Source: JAGPHI01 sp036641735
GTDB taxonomy: Bacteria; Bacillota; Clostridia; Oscillospirales; Ruminococcaceae
NCBI GenBank assembly: GCA_036641735.1
Contig: JAVWEG010000006.1
Span: forward strand, 1 to 51,648
Direction of reading: 5' to 3'
Length of the DNA stretch: 51,648 nt
Positions within the stretch are counted from its first letter, which is position 1. Every line of letters starts with the position of its first letter. Below, piece after piece: positions 50,031 through 51,648 of the stretch. A program made the position numbers and the translations under genes. The notes below the pieces were generated by a model. The model was not told the origin of the DNA, did no database searches, and saw nothing but the letters and a program-made list of their open reading frames with translations.

Positions 50031-50332
50031 TTTTTAATTCTTATCAAAGAAGCATATTTGCTCTCCTTGTCCTTTTGTTTGTATAATACAAATTTATTTC
50101 CTATTATCTGCACACTTTCGCTGTCTGTGGCATTTGCCAGCATCTCAGCCGCCTCTTTAGCTGTATATTGGCTTGCCTCCAGCACCTTTAGCTTTATAAG
50201 CTCGCGCGCAGCTAAGCAGTCCGCAGTAGACTTTATCAGCATCTCGTCAATTTCGCCCTTGCCCACTTGGAATACTGGCTCTAATGTATTTGCCTCTTTG
50301 CGTAATATAGCGCGTTGTTTACTTGTAAGCAT
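50027..50332 (-). CDS. yhbY: YhbY-family RNA-binding protein (CRM domain)
   Basis: This 101-residue protein is a single CRM domain: LTSKQRAILRKEANTLEPVFQVGKGE, then LIKLKVLEASQYTAKEAAEMLA and VQIIGNKFVLYKQ. YhbY homologues associate with pre-50S ribosomes. I place the start at the ATG at 50332 (AGAAAAGAGA upstream); an in-frame start 57 bases earlier lies inside rdgB and lacks family similarity. Confidence 0.93.
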   Translation of the reverse strand: MLTSKQRAILRKEANTLEPVFQVGKGEIDEMLIKSTADCLAARELIKLKVLEASQYTAKEAAEMLANATDSESVQIIGNKFVLYKQKDKESKYASLIRIKK

Positions 50333-50348
50333 ATGTTTCTCTTTTCTT

Positions 50349-50945
50349 TTATTTAATAAATTGCGGTAACATCTTTGCCAAATTAGCAAGTGCTTTACCT
50401 CTGTGGCTTATCTTGTCTTTTTCGCTGTTTGTAAGCTGCGAATAGCTTCTGTTATCATATTCTGCAATGTTAAATATCGGATCGTATCCAAACCCATTTG
50501 TACCGCGGCGCTCATATCCCACACTGCCCTCGCACACTCCTGTAGCCGTGATATATTCTCCGTTTGGTAGCACTACCGCAATTACACTTACAAAACGCGC
50601 CGTGCGTTTATCACAAGGCACATTTTGCATATTATAAAGTAGCTTATCATTGTTTGCTTCATCGTCGCCGTGATGTCCGCAATATCGTGCCGAATATATC
50701 CCAGGCTCACCTTGAAGAGCATCTACTACTAAGCCCGAATCATCGGCAATAGTGGGCAAATGGCACTCGGCACAAATAGTACGTGCCTTTATAAGTGCAT
50801 TTTCTTCAAATGTTGCTCCGTTTTCTATTGGCTCTATTGTAATGCCTATTTCTTTTTGGCTTTTTACAGTATGCCCCATTGCTGTAAGTATACGAGCAAG
50901 CTCTTTTAGCTTACCTTCGTTATTGCTTGCGGCGATAAATTCCAT
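50349..50945 (-). CDS. rdgB: XTP/dITP diphosphatase (RdgB/HAM1)
   Basis: This 198-residue pyrophosphatase removes deaminated purine nucleotides (XTP, dITP) from the pool. Typical motifs are IAASNNEGKLKELARIL at the N-terminus, TIADDSGLVVDALQGEPGIYSARYCG (catalytic Asp pair), GTNGFGYDPIF and SHRGKAL. AGGAGA precedes the ATG, nine bases after ftsY. Confidence 0.95.
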   Translation of the reverse strand: MEFIAASNNEGKLKELARILTAMGHTVKSQKEIGITIEPIENGATFEENALIKARTICAECHLPTIADDSGLVVDALQGEPGIYSARYCGHHGDDEANNDKLLYNMQNVPCDKRTARFVSVIAVVLPNGEYITATGVCEGSVGYERRGTNGFGYDPIFNIAEYDNRSYSQLTNSEKDKISHRGKALANLAKMLPQFIK

Positions 50946-50954
50946 ACTTATCTC

Positions 50955-51648
50955 CTATTCCTGTAAAAACAGTGCATCTACAAACGCATTTGCATCAAAC
51001 GTCATAAGGTCGTCCATACCCTCGCCCACACCTACAAAGCGCACAGGTAAGCCAAGCTTTGCTTTAATGCTTATCACAGCTCCGCCCTTTGCAGTGCCAT
51101 CAAGCTTTGTGAGAATAATGCCTGTGGCGCTTGCAGCATCTATAAAGCTTTGTGCCTGCATTATTGCGTTTTGCCCTGTGATAGCATCTAATACAAGCAA
51201 AGTTTCCACGCTCGCTTTATCGGAAGCTTTAGTTATCACACGGCTCATTTTACCTAGCTCATTCATAAGATTTTTCTTATTGTGTAAGCGCCCTGCCGTA
51301 TCACATATTACAATATCGTAGCCTTTGGCGGTGGCAGACTCAACAGCATCATAAATTACCGCCGCGGGATCTGCGCCCTCCTCGTGCTTTATCACAGGCA
51401 CTCCTGCACGCTCTGCCCATACGCATAGCTGCTCACTTGCGGCGGCTCTAAAGGTATCTCCTGCCGCCAGCATTACCTTTTTGCCGTTTTGCGTGTACAA
51501 ATGCGCAAGCTTTGCTATTGATGTGGTTTTGCCTACTCCGTTAACGCCTATTACCAATATTACGGCAGGCTGTCCTTTTAGCTGCATATCATCATCTGCA
51601 CTAAGCATATCGGTAATAAGCTGTTTTAAAACATCAAGCGCTTCTGTG
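50955..51648 (-). CDS. ftsY: signal recognition particle receptor FtsY (5' part outside window)
   Basis: The frame is open to the right edge, so the N-terminal part of the gene is missing. What is visible is the NG GTPase domain: G1 GVNGVGKTTSIAKLA, G2/I-box DTFRAAASEQL, G3 DTAGRLHNKKNLM, G4 TKLDGTAKGG and the closing GVGEGMDDLMTFDANAFVDALF. The GVNGVGKTT and DTFRAAA forms separate FtsY from Ffh. FtsY docks SRP-bound ribosomes at the SecYEG translocon. Translation continues upstream of the first visible ATG in the same frame, which confirms truncation by the window. Confidence 0.95.
   Translation of the reverse strand, partial: TEALDVLKQLITDMLSADDDMQLKGQPAVILVIGVNGVGKTTSIAKLAHLYTQNGKKVMLAAGDTFRAAASEQLCVWAERAGVPVIKHEEGADPAAVIYDAVESATAKGYDIVICDTAGRLHNKKNLMNELGKMSRVITKASDKASVETLLVLDAITGQNAIMQAQSFIDAASATGIILTKLDGTAKGGAVISIKAKLGLPVRFVGVGEGMDDLMTFDANAFVDALFLQE

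Overview
The window looks like a chromosomal segment of an anaerobic, low-to-mid GC, endospore-forming Bacillota, most likely a member of the Clostridia. The grounds are the spoIIAA-spoIIAB-sigF operon, two T-box leaders (valS and pheST), a CIRCE-controlled groESL operon, the rnjA-gdpP-rplI-dnaB-tilS-hpt-ftsH block, an IreB-family gene and beta/gamma-type subunits of a sodium-pumping decarboxylase. I cannot name the genus from the sequence alone.

Layout. 1-425: the extreme 5' end of a 16S rRNA gene (minus strand, running off the left edge), its leader and two tandem promoters. 426-6112: spoIIA operon, folC and valS with its T-box leader, all minus. 6113-7704: a coiled-coil repeat protein and a phosphofructokinase. 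7731-8055: a tRNA-Gln(CUG)/tRNA-Pro(CGG) transcription unit followed by a compact three-way-junction RNA and a strong terminator. 8102-11275: a LytTR/GHKL two-component system with an unknown membrane-anchored protein, and a YitT-type membrane protein. 11359-15386: a complete potABCD polyamine transporter. 15367-16530: a PadR/HAAS-domain pair. 16543-19002: rnr and secG. 19178-21672: a small acidic protein and groESL. 21754-24671: decarboxylase gamma-like and beta subunits and an MFS transporter. 24755-28569: a chemoreceptor, a lipid kinase and a YetF-type protein. 28632-38403: the core block ftsH to rnjA (minus). 38404-38953: a repeat-bearing intergenic region. 38954-40998: rnhA, a degenerate PsuG-like gene, ireB, an unknown gene and a GGDEF remnant. 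41008-44797: pheST with T-box. 44812-51648: leuS, rsfS, an LCP protein, yqeK, nadD, yhbY, rdgB and the 3' part of ftsY, which runs off the right edge.

Most genes are housekeeping: translation and tRNA charging, RNA decay (RNase R, RNase J), replication (DnaB), protein quality control (FtsH, GroESL), c-di-AMP turnover and cell-envelope assembly.

The most unusual items are these. (1) A nearly identical palindromic element occurs twice, 162 bp at 38564-38725 and 62 bp at 33960-34021. The short copy is the long one minus exactly 100 bp between AGCT direct repeats, and almost all non-Watson-Crick pairs in the fold are G-U on one strand. (2) A PsuG-fold protein (39407-40111) has lost the residues I recall as catalytic. 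(3) A 15-residue motif is shared between the decarboxylase beta subunit and an unrelated HAAS-domain membrane protein. (4) The PotD is anchored by a C-terminal membrane helix. (5) A perfectly paired three-way junction lies directly after tRNA-Pro.
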